Source: Hemileia vastatrix
Lineage: Eukaryota; Basidiomycota; Pucciniomycetes; Pucciniales; Zaghouaniaceae
NCBI GenBank assembly: GCA_030280995.1
Contig: JASXTE010000001.1
Span: 26,570,106-26,634,105 of the forward strand
Reading direction: 5' to 3'
DNA length: 64,000 nt
The translations under genes and the position numbers were made by a program. Below the pieces are notes generated by a model. It did not search any database. It was not told where the DNA came from and saw only the letters and a list, made by a program, of their open reading frames with translations. Of the stretch, positions 48,647-59,635 are shown one piece after another; the first letter of the stretch is position 1; each line of letters begins with the position of its first letter.

Positions 48647-49229
48647 TTTTACGTGGATTTTAGAGAATTGAAAGTTTAGATTTGAAAAACTTCAAAAAGG
48701 AGTTTAATCAGTATTTATTATTACCACTGAAGACAATTTTATTGCTTACTTATTGGTATTAAGTGAATTTTTAAGTGCCAAAAGTCAAATATGCTTTTAT
48801 GTGGTCACTTGATTTAACTGGTTTACAATATGTAGCCGTGTATTTATATTTAAAAAAGAAAATTTGTTAGTAAGATTCTTTCTAAATATTAAATGAATTT
48901 TACAAACCAATAAAAAGGGATTAAGAGTCCTGTAAAAAGAAAACAATTAATAATTTTAATTGGTTATTATCTGCAAAGATCACAAATTTAATTGGTCTAT
49001 TGACAGACTCCCGCTAAGAACAATTATATGTTAAATTAGTGGTAAAATTGATGATTCAATATCACAATTTTATTATATAACAGGGCTTCTTTTTCTGAAA
49101 TCACTATATAAGTGACCCCAAACTGTTGTAATTATCCAAATATTTCTATAGGGATATTATTTACGTGTACCTTCTTTGAAAATTTCACTTACAGGATTAT
49201 AACAGAATTCTTGAGGAAAGGTCCCCAAT
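48647..49229 (-). other. E5 leader with primer-binding region
   Basis: About 580 bp between the 5' LTR and the first ATG. Right after the LTR the minus strand reads ATTGGGGACCTTTCC; the family-B elements have ATTGGGGGTCTTTCC at the same position, so this is the likely primer-binding site. I cannot name the tRNA. No ORF seen. Confidence 0.6.
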
Positions 49230-50732
49230 TGTCAGGCTAAGGTCAAGTACAAGGACGTGAAATAGCTTGAATGGTCAGTTTGTCTAGAAGATTTTAATGG
49301 TCCTATATGAATACTGTAGTTTTAATCCACTAAGTTGTAAAATATAATCAAAGATAAAGGTCTCAGTAATATAATTCTCACTATTCTTATATATGGCTTA
49401 CAATCTTTATAGTTGGTAGAAAAATAGATTATGTAAATTCAGATACTATTCAAAAGTCTTATAAAAGTACTAATTGATATGTATTGTAATTGATTTGGTT
49501 ATATTGGTTAAAATGTAATGATAAAGAATGAAGAAATACAACCCAAAAACCTCCTCCTTTTATACACACTGAGTTCCCCAATAATTCCTTTGATGTACCA
49601 CCCAATACACAGTTAATGACGCCTCTAAACAACTAATAGACATGCTCATCAACATTCCCAGTAATCCATGACATAATTAGAAGAGTAACAACTGCCAAAA
49701 TCCTGTAATAATAAAGAAAATCCATCAAAATTAAAGAAAAAGACAAAAAGAGAGTATATGCGTATAAAACAATAATATTAAAGACTAAAGGAGACTTTTT
49801 AAGGTTAATAATAGCTTAATAATAAGGGGGATTGACTGTAGAAATAATGGGGCTAATCCTGACATTATACTACGTGAAATTCCCATTCAAAAATAACCAA
49901 AATTGACTGAGAAACCACCCAAAAGCTTAAAAAAAGAGCGTGAGATGTGGGGTAACTACATGCAGTTCTTGGCAGGCGCATGCACGGGTAAATCCTTGAC
50001 TAAAATTAGGCTAATTTAAGCGTGGTGATGAAATAAAGTGCCAAGAGTGAGGTTATTAATGAAATTAGTGCATATAAACAAGGTCAATGCATTATTAATT
50101 AAGCTAGGACACTAAATAAACGCCTGTCGCCTATTTTAGTGTGTTTCCCCACAGTGGGCGTAGAATGTGGGGTAAATATAGTGTGAAAAAGCTAACTTTG
50201 CTAAAAATGAAGCTATTCACACGGGAAAAAAGCAGGCAGTATGTGGCCAGTACACAGAAGCCATTTCTGGCATAAAAAACACCAAATTTGAAAAGTGTTA
50301 TTTTTATGCATTTAAATAGCCAAATCAATAGTTCTAAATGAGCCCAATTGATCTGTCAAAGCGCAATTTTGATATTCTCAATTTTATAGCGCATATAGTC
50401 AACTTTTAAGTGAAATAAAGCGCATTTCTTGTTTTTTGCATAAAACAATGAATATAACAGCTTTAAGTGTACTTAAAAACTATGTAGCCTTATACTTAAG
50501 GTTCTTAAGATTACCCTAACATATTCCAACTTAATATTAAGTACATAAGACCTATAAAAGGTGGATATATGCGTGTATATAAGGTGTTATAATGGCATGT
50601 TTTGTATATTATCATAAATTTACTTATGTATACTATTTGTGTACTCTTAATTATTATTCCCATGTATAGTTCATGTGTTTAACATAACTTATAATTACTT
50701 TTTACTCAGTCCTGGAGATATACAGGCTGACA
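49230..50732 (-). repeat. 5' LTR of E5
   Basis: 1503 bp, same length as the 3' LTR. TATA box on the minus strand at about 49557-49564. It carries the element's promoter. Confidence 0.93.
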
Positions 50733-51360
50733 AATAGGTACAAGTGGAGTATCCTGTGCAACAGGTTCTTTCAAAGAAATGTCAGAATACTTATGGTCAT
50801 GTAACAATGAATTCAACTTCTCTTCAATGGTTGTTAGACTAGTCTTCACTCTTGGAATACTGGATAGTGTGTCATTGATAGTTGCAAAAGATAATTGGCT
50901 CTTATTTTGCAGAGATGAATAATGGTCACTTAGTATCTTTAAGTTCATCTTATGTCCCTCTATTTCCTGGAAATAGATAGACACAGTGTCTTTTAACTTA
51001 GACAAATCATTCTTGATATATTTCCACAAAGCAACTTTCTTCTCATGAGTTATTTTGTACTTATAAAAATTGTCAGAAACTCTCTGTAATTCATTTCTGA
51101 CTGATTGGTACCCTTTTTCAGTTAACAAACTATTAAATTTTTGAGTCAAATGCATGTTGTTCATTATATGATTTTGCTTGGCAATAATATACCTCAAATA
51201 TTCATCATCATTAATTGTAGCTACATCTGGAGTATTTCTTAACAAGAAAACAGGGTAATTTTCCAGATTGTCATAAAATTCAGGATCAAGTGTTTCATTA
51301 ATAACAGCCATATCAGGAGTAATCATTGAAGTAGCAATCAATACTAAACAATTAGTTACA
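50733..51360 (-). pseudogene. E4 Gag N-terminal part
   Basis: After removal of E5 this continues E4 gag. The minus-strand frame (51341-50740) is a helical, coiled-coil-like segment homologous to 27520-28110 of E3 (INPDMAVIDE / ITPDMAVINE, then YLRDIIAKQNHI / YLRYIIAKQNHI). A stop lies just upstream of ATG 51341. Confidence 0.75.
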
Positions 51361-51490
51361 TCTGAATATTAATTGATAAGCCTAATGGAGCCAGCCTCTA
51401 CTGGTCTCAAGGTATCATCACCTCTTCCAGAATTACCTGAAGGAACTGGATTAGTGACAAGAAAGGGTACTTGAGATTAAATGGAGGGGC

Positions 51491-51937
51491 TTACCATGGC
51501 TTTGGAAAAATTTGAAATTGAGGGTTCTTTTTTCTTCTTCCTCCTTGGTAGGGATGAGGAGAGGCTGGGGTGAATTGATGGGGCCTGGAAGGACCTGCCA
51601 GAGGTGCTTGCTGTTGTTGGGCCTTTAGGGAGTCCCACTGGGTGTTTAGCCAGTCCCATTGCAATTTTAAAACTTCCACCTTTTCCTGTGGTTGAGAAGC
51701 TAATTGTGGAAGGGCTTTTATTGTTGGAGGAGGTTTTCTCTTTTCTTGAAGAATGGATTCTATATTTCTTACATTTTATTCTAGAATTTCTACTTTTGAT
51801 CTTAGTTTGAGGCTCTCTGCTGTCAACTCCTTGATGTGAGTGGATAGTTTGCTGATTTGCTGCTGCAAGGGCATCTTTTTTATCTTAAATCCTCTTGGAA
51901 GCTCTTCTGGGTGGTTCACTGAGGGCTTTTGAGGCAT
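51491..51937 (-). pseudogene. E4 ORF1: coiled-coil protein ending PW-stop
   Basis: Starts ATG 51937 (MPQKPSVNHPEELP), with one internal stop at about 51767. It has the basic/helical segment IKKMPLQQQISKLSTHIKEL, then LQWDWLNTQWDSL, HPYQGGRRKKNP and terminal FPKPW followed by TAA at 51493-51491. Next to E2 ORF1 in sequence. The CCATG-GTAAGC at the end again resembles a splice donor. Confidence 0.6.
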
Positions 51938-51998
51938 ATTTCCTTTTAGATTTTTCTTTCCCTTTTAGGGATGGTGATGTCTCACTGGTGTAGGAGGA

Positions 51999-53055
51999 TG
52001 TCAGCATGGATATCCCAAAGACTTAGTAAAAAGTACTTATAAATTATGTTAAACACATGTACTATACATGGGAACATTAAATAAAGGTACACAAGTTGTA
52101 TACACAAGTGAAAATTATGATAAAATACAATATATGCCATTATAAAACCTTATATACACACATATATCCACCTTTTATAAGTCTTATATACTTAATATTA
52201 AGTTTTAATATTCTAGGGTAGTCTTAAGAACCTTAAACATAAGGCTAAATAATTTTTAAATAGACTTAAAGCTGCTGTTTTTATTGTTTTATATGAAAAA
52301 CAAGAAATGTGCTTTAAATCACTTAAAAGTTAAATATATGCGCTATAAATTTAATAATATTAAAATGCACCTTTAAAGATCAATTTTTCTTAATTAGGAC
52401 TATTTATTTGGCTACTCATATGCATAAAAATAACACTTTTAAAATTTGGTGTTTTTCATGCCAGAAATGGCTTCTGTGTACTGGCCACATACTGCCTGCA
52501 TTTTTCCCATGTGAATGGCTTCATTTTTAGAGAAGTTAGAGTTTTCACACTATAATTACCCCACATTCTACTTCCACTGTGGGAAGCACACTAAAATAGG
52601 TGACAGGTGCTTATTTAGTGTCCTAATTTAATTATAGGTGCATTGACCTTATTATTTGCACTAATTTCATTAATTACTTCAAGCATGGTGCCTTTAATTC
52701 ACTACCATGCTTAAATTTGCCTAAAATAGTCAAGGATTTTTCCATGCAAGTATCTTCCAAGGACTGCATGTAGTTACCCCACATCTCACGCTCTTTTTTT
52801 GGGTTATTCATTGGTTTCTCAGTCAATAATGGTTATTTTTGGATGGAGATTTCACATAGTTTATTGTCATAATTAGCCCCATCATTTCTACTGTTGATCC
52901 CCCTTAATATTTTTTAATATTTAGCGTTATTATTTCTCTTTTTAGTCTTTTATTTTAAGGTATTACACACATACACACTCTTTTTTTTCTTATTCTTTAT
53001 TTTTAATGGATGATCCCTAGTACTACAGGATTTTGGAAGGTGATATCATTCTAAC
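51999..53055 (+). repeat. Truncated LTR related to family A
   Basis: Starts TGTCAGCATGGATATCCC and follows the family-A LTR (closest to 7612-9114) up to a point equivalent to about 8675, where B1 begins. It lies forward inside the 5' region of the reverse element E4. The remainder should lie beyond the window, on the other side of B1. Confidence 0.75.
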
Positions 53056-54235
53056 TGTCAGCCTAGATATCCCTAGGACTGAGTATTTCTTATACTTAAA
53101 ATACGATAACCTTAGGTACATTAAGCTTATATCTTAAAAATAAGGTTAAAATAATAATATATATTATTATATTATATATATATATAATTATTATTCTATT
53201 ATATAAACTTATAGTAGTTTAAATATCTTATCCATAGCCTAATAATACTTATTAAGGTGTTAATGGAGTCATAATATACCTATCTTAAGTGATATTAAGT
53301 AATTATTGACATACATAAGCTTAAATGTATACATAAAGCTCATATTCAGTGAAATATGCAGTATATTATGTATATTCAGGTCTATAAGTGGGTTTTAACC
53401 TCTTAATAACCTATAACCTTTGTTTTTCTGCTTATTTTAGGTCATATGGACGAAATAAGTGGATTCACAATGCCCACAGAAGCATAGACATCTATTTCAG
53501 GCGCATACACTCAGTTTGGACAACTTAATCTGCTTCCTTGGATGGATATTCACGGATTTATGGGTTGGGAGGTCATTTCTGGGTTAATGTGGATGCTTGG
53601 GGATGTTATTGGGGGCTTGTGAAATTCATTTTTTTCCTTTATATGCTTTGGTTTTCATTTTATCTCTTTTGGATTACTTATTTTACCTGTTTCTTTATGG
53701 TATCCACTTTTATCTGGATTTTCTAATTATGTTTTGGGTCTGTGTTAGCATTAATTGTGATGGAGGGTACTTACTGGAGGTCTGGGTGTTGAATCTTCTT
53801 GAAGTGGACACAATGGGGAGGTGATGGGCCCTCACAGTGCTGTAATTTCCGGAGATAGCAGTGACATCATCTGGATTGAAGGTCTGTGCACTCCAGGGGA
53901 TTTAGGTATAAGTAAGGAGGGATTTTGACGGTTATTCATCAATCAATTACTTACTAAAATTTAATCAAACACTTCAATACAATTATTAACATTTAGAAAT
54001 ATATTATAAAGCCTTTATAAGTTGATATTATCATTATATAAGCTATAACTATATTCTATTTATCTATTTTCCACCACTAAGCACGCATTTAAATCCAAGT
54101 ATTGTGAGTTTTATTTGAGTATAACTAATTTATTGGTCTTCCCCTGAGGTTTAATCACTAAATAATTTATCAATAAGTAGTAGGACCATTAATATTAACC
54201 ATTAAAATCATACTTATATACTAGACATACTGACC
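53056..54235 (+). repeat. 5' LTR of B1
   Basis: 1180 bp, TGTCAGCCTAGATATCC to ACTGACC (the last base should be A). Collinear with 62193-63369. A short palindromic AT stretch (about 53153-53190) lies near the start. Confidence 0.85.
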
Positions 54236-54746
54236 ATTGGGGGTCTTTCCTTGATAATTATTGATTTTTTAGTATAAGCCTTAGGACGTGATTTTTACTT
54301 AGTATAGCTTAAAAACAAACCAAATATTTGGGTCTTCTGCATATTAGTGGGTCATCATAGCTCAGTGATTGCGGAAAAGAACCCTTATAATAATTGTACT
54401 AATTTTTTATAATAAAAATTAGGTATTTACAGTAGTAACTGTACCCAATATAAACCCAATTTCACTTGGTATTTGGACACCAATATAACACCCAATTAAA
54501 TTGGTATTTGGTTATAGCTTGGTAAGCTAATTATTCACCCTTATAAAGGTCTAGTTAAACGTATTATTATATTTTTAACAGATTTTTTCAAACTTTTCTT
54601 ATATTTTATTTAAATAAATAAAGATATAAATTCAGGGTAAGCTCCAGTGCTTTTTTATTAGTAATAACATTGCTTATACTTTTTGTCTACTAATTCAATA
54701 TAGTTTTTCCTTTCTGTAGACGTGATATATTGTCATTCTTATTAAT
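54236..54746 (+). other. B1 leader with primer-binding region
   Basis: Begins ATTGGGGGTCTTTCC after the LTR, as in B2, then AT-rich leader to ATG 54747. No ORF. Confidence 0.6.
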
Positions 54747-55960
54747 ATGATTGCTCCTCAGGACAGTGTAAGTGAAAAGCCTGCTTATAATACCAGGTCT
54801 AAAGCTAACAAAAACTATCCAGGACATAACCATGGAGGGTCAGTCATACCCCCAGGCAAAACAAATGAGTATAGAGGAAAAAGACGCCCTATTAAAAAAA
54901 GATAACCATAAAAAAGATGGCTCCTCCTCTGCAGGATCAACTCTCCCATCTGGCCAAACAGGTCTTGAAGTTGGAGGAATCCAAGTCACTCATGTTCAAG
55001 GAGGTAGAGCAATCACAGAACAATTTCAAGGTAGGATTCCAACAAATGAATCAAACACTGGTAGAGCTAAAGGGAGGCCAGCCAAGTCAACCATGTCAGA
55101 AACCCCCTACCTCAGGAGGGTCACATCACTCCGAGGAGAAAATCCTGGTAGACAAATGGAAGTGGGACTGGTTCCATCAACAATGGTCCAGCCACAGCTG
55201 CAACAGGGATCCTCCACCTCATCAGACTTCCTCAGTTCACCCATACAAAGGAACAAAGCGCCAAAAATCAAGACTGGCATCTATCCCTTGGTAAGTAGAT
55301 TACCCTCTCAGATTGAACACAATAATGATAATTACAATATAGGTAATACTATTGAAATCAAATCTGTGCATAAAATAGAGGAGGATTTAAGAAATTTAGG
55401 CTTTGATGTAGATACACCTGACTTGTCTTTTGTCCACAATAACAGTACTATTCATAATAATAATACAGTTAATCCTCAGTTGACACCACTTACTAGTGAG
55501 ATGAGAAGTTCACAGGAGAGTGAGAGAATTGAAATGGAAGACATGGAGTATTTTAACAATAATACAACTGTCCATAGAATTTTTTCAGCATTGTGGAATA
55601 GAATGACTGATTGTGAGGAACAGACAGTTAAGCTCACTAGTGATACAATTTCATCCTTGACATTAAATATTCCTCAACTGGCAACATGTAATAAAGAATT
55701 AGAGAAAGAACATTTGTCTCTAACTCTTAAATATGATTCATTGAGTATTAATATAGTTAACTTTCAAACAAATTCTGTGAGTTGGAAAAATTGTTTGAAG
55801 CACACTTGTTGAAAACTGAATCAAGAACTAAGTTATCTTTTTCCCAGACAAATCAAAGTGTCTCTGAGCTACTACAAAGATTAACTAAAGTTGAGATTGA
55901 AACTGCCAATCTACTAATGAACCAGGATAATCATAATTATACTCAATATAATAGGGGGTG
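54747..55960 (+). pseudogene. B1 Gag, interrupted by the Harbinger element
   Basis: ATG 54747 starts a leader peptide with PAYNTRSKAN, homologous to PYNLRTRAE in E5. A one-base length change in the A7 run at 54894-54900 shifts the frame; after it the gag frame stays open to 55812 and holds the helical region. A second frameshift near 55795 moves to the frame 55782-55985. The gag domain itself lies beyond the insertion. Confidence 0.7.
54832..55294 (+). pseudogene. B1 ORF1: coiled-coil protein ending PW-stop
   Basis: Starts ATG 54832 (MEGQSYPQAKQMSIEEKDALL) in one frame and continues in another after the A7 run (54894-54900), as KKMAPPLQDQLSHL and on to LVDKWKWDWFHQQW, VHPYKG and SIPW followed by TAA (55292-55294). 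The one-base indel breaks ORF1 and Gag together. It aligns with E5 ORF1 throughout. End reads CCTTG-GTAAGT. Confidence 0.65.
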
Positions 55961-55971
55961 TCAGTTCTGGA

Positions 55972-56000
55972 AAATCCGCACTTAACTTAAGTGCGGATTT
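55972..56000. repeat. Subterminal hairpin, left end of the Harbinger element
   Basis: Perfect 14-bp arms (AAATCCGCACTTAA) around one central C. Possible transposase-binding structure. Confidence 0.85.
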
Positions 56001-56309
56001 CAAACCAAATCAGCACTTAAATTTTGCAAAAAAGTCACTTATTTCAAAAATGGGTGTCAGTTATGACCTCAAATCAGCACTTTTTTCCTGTTTTTTTTCA
56101 CAACCACATGTTGGCCACAAAACATCCCTTCCTTTCTTACCCCATCCCTGTCACATGTGAAACACTGACCTTCCTTGCTACCTAACCATCAATCCTCGGC
56201 ACACACCCCTTCCTGACATTTTCAACATTTTGACCAGGCATGTTTACATTCTTTTTTACTTATTTCTTCTACCTCTTAATCTTTTTTCATGTAATGTTCC
56301 AGTTTCATA

Positions 56310-57624
56310 ATGCCTCCCAGACATTCCAAATCTTAAAAGGTAACTCAAAAATCTGCTTTGTCACAAAAGTCTCCTCATAAAGCAAGCCCTACACCTGAAA
56401 AATCAAAGTCAGGTTCAGGTCAGCTTAAAAAGGATGATTATCTCATCATAATCAACTTCCTTAAAATAAAATCAAATTTTGAAGCATTTTTTGGATGTGA
56501 AAAGTCCACTCCTATTGGATGTCCACCTTCTTCAAAGGTTAATGGCTACTTATTGATGGCCAATGAAGTAAGGAAGAAAACAAGGGGGAGAATCAATATC
56601 AATCCTAAACAAATGAAGGAGAGATTTAAGAGTTACCAATCAAAATATGAAAAGGCTCATCATGCTTCAAATGAAACTGGCTTTGGTATTGATGATGATG
56701 ATTTGGAGATTGGAATTACTACTGTTTCCGAAAAGCTCAATGTCATGTGTCCTTTCTATGAGGAAATGGATAATCTTTTTGGCTCCCGAGTTGATGTAAA
56801 CCCTTGGTTTCTACACGATACTACTAAGAATATACCCTCTGGATCTCAACCTTCAATTAATCCTCCTGAAATACCTGTACATCAACAGGATCAATCCCCT
56901 CCACCTTCTAACCATAGTTCAGCTGAATATGATCCCGAATATCAAGCAGAACAATTATATTGCAGCAGATCTGAATCCTCAGAGGCCCAAAATTTAAATG
57001 TATGTTTACTTTTTGTTTTTTCTTCAATTATTCTTTGAATTTCTCTTTCTTTCTAGTCTCCTCCTACTCAAACTCAATCTCCATTAAATAATCTCAATTC
57101 TGGAAATGTGAATCCCACTTTAGAAGCTGCTTTAGATGAACTTCCTGAAGCCTCTTGTTCAAACTCCAAACCAAAGCGTCAAGCCTCAACTTCAATGAAC
57201 TTGAACCATCTATTAAAACGTGGTAATTCTTCAACAAGCTCATTTGGCTCCCTTGAGGATTATTTTGAAAAAAAAGATATAAGTAAGATTCATTTACTAT
57301 ATATCTTAATCATTAACTAATTTATTTATTTATTTCAATTTAATTTTCTCAGAAAAATCAACTATTGCAAAAAATTCCCTTGACTTTGAGAAGATGAAGT
57401 TTGATCATATGCTAAGGAAAGATCAGCAAGCCTTAGATTTGGAAGAAAAAAAATTTGAGGCAGAGCATATGGAAAGAGTAAATGACCGTCAATTTCAAAG
57501 TGAAATGGCTACTTGTGAATTGGAAAAACAAGAGAGTTTTAAAAAAAAAGATTTCATTATGGAATGTGTAAAAAATGGCCAATCTTATGAGGACATTAAA
57601 AAATTACTTGACCTTTTCAATTAA
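56310..57624 (+). pseudogene. Harbinger Myb/SANT-like DNA-binding partner
   Basis: Two-gene Harbinger transposons encode a Myb/SANT-like protein that brings the transposase to the ends. Exons 56310-56999, 57057-57282 and 57353-57624 (introns 57 and 70 bp) join in frame, about 395 codons. The N-terminal domain (about codons 25-100) has KKDDYLIIINFLKIKSNFEAF, then MKERFKSYQSKYEKAH, typical of the trihelix/NAM-type partners of rust transposons. The C-terminus is a charged coiled coil ending FIMECVKNGQSYEDIKKLL. The only break seen is a TAA at 56334-56336, eight codons after the ATG; otherwise intact. A downstream non-ATG start is also possible. Confidence 0.7.
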
Positions 57625-58251
57625 TAAGTTGTTTTTCTAGTTAATTTAATTTTGTTTGATTTCTTTTTGGTAATATTTTCTTATATGCTGACTTATAAAA
57701 GGTCTTAAATATAGTACGTTATTTTTGACAAATTTTTGAAAATATCATACATTTTTTCTATCTTTACATTCAAGTCAATAAGTTTGCTTATACTTTTATT
57801 TTGACAAAAATTTGAAAATATAATAAAGATTTTCTATCTTTACTTTCAAGTCAATAAGTTTGCTTATCTAAATTTTTCTAAGTCATCAATTTCACATGTC
57901 AGATTTAAAAAATTGGCAATACCCTCTCCTGCATTTTATTGAAGTAAAGGGTGAAAGTCATCAAAATTTAATATAATTGCATAAATTAATTAATATATAA
58001 ATAAGATATGTCAAATTTACTACTTTTAAAGTAATGACAATTCCTCATGCCAAAATGCAGATCAAGTCTAGAAACTAGGTTTGGGACTTTCCACAGGTAT
58101 AGGCTAGAGGAACCCCATGAAACAAATTAATGTTATCATGATTACCTTTTATACAACACAAGGTCGTTGGCCCATTACTTTAATTTCATAAATTGAAATA
58201 TCATATTTATTTATTAAAAATTTATGGAAGAATATTAAATATTTGGTGACT
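57625..58251. other. Spacer within the Harbinger element
   Basis: No gene recognised; AT-rich, with a near-direct repeat of the tcaagtcaataagtttgctta block at about 57770-57790 and 57848-57868. Confidence 0.6.
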
Positions 58252-59438
58252 CTACGAATCTCCATACTTTTTAGATCTACCTAAAGAATTTTTAAATTTA
58301 TTATCTTTTTCTTCTTTTTTTAACTTGTTTACTTGTTGGATTAACTTTTGACTGATCTGGAAAGAGCAACTGAAATGCGTGAAGTCTTGACAAGATTCCA
58401 AACCTGGAGGAGCCTTTGTGGTTTGGTGATTATTGTGAGAAGAATTCCAAACTGTTTCGATGATTCCATTTCCTAATCCAAAATTGATTATACATCTATG
58501 ATCCGGGAAATATAATCCATGTCCTTTAATTTTTGTAGGTGACATAATAGGTTGTCCAGTGAGAGGATTAATATATGTGAAAATTCCATAAGTGAGGTAA
58601 TTGGCATCATTTGAGTTGGTGTGAATTCAGTTATGAAATCCAGAATGAGTAATTATAACATTTGAAAACATTAGATAATCACTGCTAATATCTTCCCATT
58701 CAGAGTCGCACCAATTTGGTATTCCAAGTCTTGTAGCAACTTCATGATTTTTTTCAAAAGCTTTATTGAAGAGTTTTTTAAGTCAAAGAGCAAGAAATGA
58801 ATTAAATGAAGGTAAAGTATTCCATTTTCGAGAATCTTTATCTAATTCAGCTTTAGATAAATATCTGAGTAAAGAATATATGCCTACTTGATTTAAATTC
58901 AGTAAAATGATATTAAAAAATCCAGAAAAATTTTTAAACATACCAAGAGAAAAACCTTTATCAAATCCTGGTCTCCATCCAATACGAATCATGATTCCAC
59001 CCAACAAATTTTTATTCCTTAAAGGTAAGAAAACCAAAGCCATTTGATAGAGTTTTATGATGAGATCACAGAGTTGATTGAATGATTCATCTTTTAAACC
59101 ATTAAAAGAATGGTTTTTTTAAATAAATTGAGGTTTGAAAGTATTATTAATAACAGCTTTAACTTCATCACCTCCAGTTTCAGTTAAATAATGTATATTT
59201 TCAGGTAACGTTTTCGGATATTGTTTTTTTTCAACTTTAGTTTTATAGTATTTTATTTTTGAAATATGGCCAAATATTTGATCCAAAAGAATTTTTTTTT
59301 TAAATTTCTTTTATTTTGATACTGTTCATTTTTTTTCAATGTTTTAGATGATGATTGAAAAGAAGTTGAATTTGAAGATGATAATGAAGTTAAAGAAGAT
59401 GAGAGTGAGGTAAGTGGTGAATCTGAAGTTAAAGACAT
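58252..59438 (-). pseudogene. TET/JBP-like 2OG-Fe(II) dioxygenase carried by the Harbinger element
   Basis: Minus strand. N-terminal Ser/Thr-rich part from ATG 59438, then blocks PKTLPENIHYLTE (about 59215), HSFNGLKDE (about 59105), LYQMALVFLPLRNKNLLGG, IGWRPGFDKG (about 58980), PNWCDSEWEDI (about 58715), YGIFTYINPLTGQPI, GHGLYFPDHRCIINFGLGNG, NNHQTTKAPPG and FSCSFQI. The fold and order fit TET/JBP-like dioxygenases of basidiomycetes, which oxidise 5-methylcytosine or related bases. The HxD position reads His-Thr-Asn (58623-58615); the distal His is at 58428-58426. Stops at about 59110, 58780 and 58628 and a frameshift near 59285 show decay. Family name is by recognition of motifs, moderate certainty; homology with 130-1290 is clear. 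Confidence 0.5.
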
Positions 59439-59635
59439 GTATTTTTCTACTTAAAAATTTGTTACTTTTCAAACACCCAAAATTATACATTAAAAAAAAC
59501 TCACTTAATTTAAATTAAAAAAATTAAAATCCTCAAAAGACTAATAAGAATTTTTTTTACTTCACTTGAACTTGATGAATAGTTTTCTCTAAAATTAAAA
59601 AATTCAAAAAACTGGGAAATTTTTTTTATCACTTC
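59439..59635. other. Spacer after the dioxygenase gene
   Basis: AT-rich; no feature recognised. It presumably holds the dioxygenase promoter. Confidence 0.5.

Larger units (their letters stand above)
41090..50732 (-). mobile_element. Complete Ty3/Gypsy element E5 (family A)
   Basis: 9643 bp, minus strand, inserted in gag of E4. LTRs at both ends (1503 bp each), matching 5-bp target duplication AATAG, polypurine tract, primer-binding region, leader, overlapping ORF1 and Gag-Pol. The LTRs differ at about 26 positions by eye with no length change, about 98% identity, so the insertion is fairly recent. The coding region nevertheless has two stops and two frameshifts. Confidence 0.93.
36387..51998 (-). 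mobile_element. Ty3/Gypsy element E4, split by E5
   Basis: Reverse Gypsy element made of two parts, 36387-41089 and 50733-51998, which are contiguous once E5 (and one copy of AATAG) is removed: the gag coding sequence resumes at 50733. It is close to E3 in sequence. Its 5' leader and 5' LTR are cut off at 51999 by another LTR. Confidence 0.85.
53056..55954 (+). mobile_element. Family-B Gypsy element B1 (5' part)
   Basis: 5' LTR 53056-54235, primer-binding region, leader, overlapping ORF1 and Gag. The Harbinger transposon interrupts gag at about 55955; the rest of B1 is not in the window. It is inserted in the LTR ending at 53055. Confidence 0.85.

Noticed and set aside
50131..50328. Short ORFs inside the family-A LTRs
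   Set aside because: Noncoding LTR sequence; the frames are not kept across the LTR copies.
53538..53726. Short hydrophobic ORF (MDGYSRIYG) in the B1 LTR, also in B2 at 62674
   Set aside because: Shared because the LTRs are homologous; it lies upstream of the TATA-like region, has different lengths in the two copies, and shows no sign of constraint.
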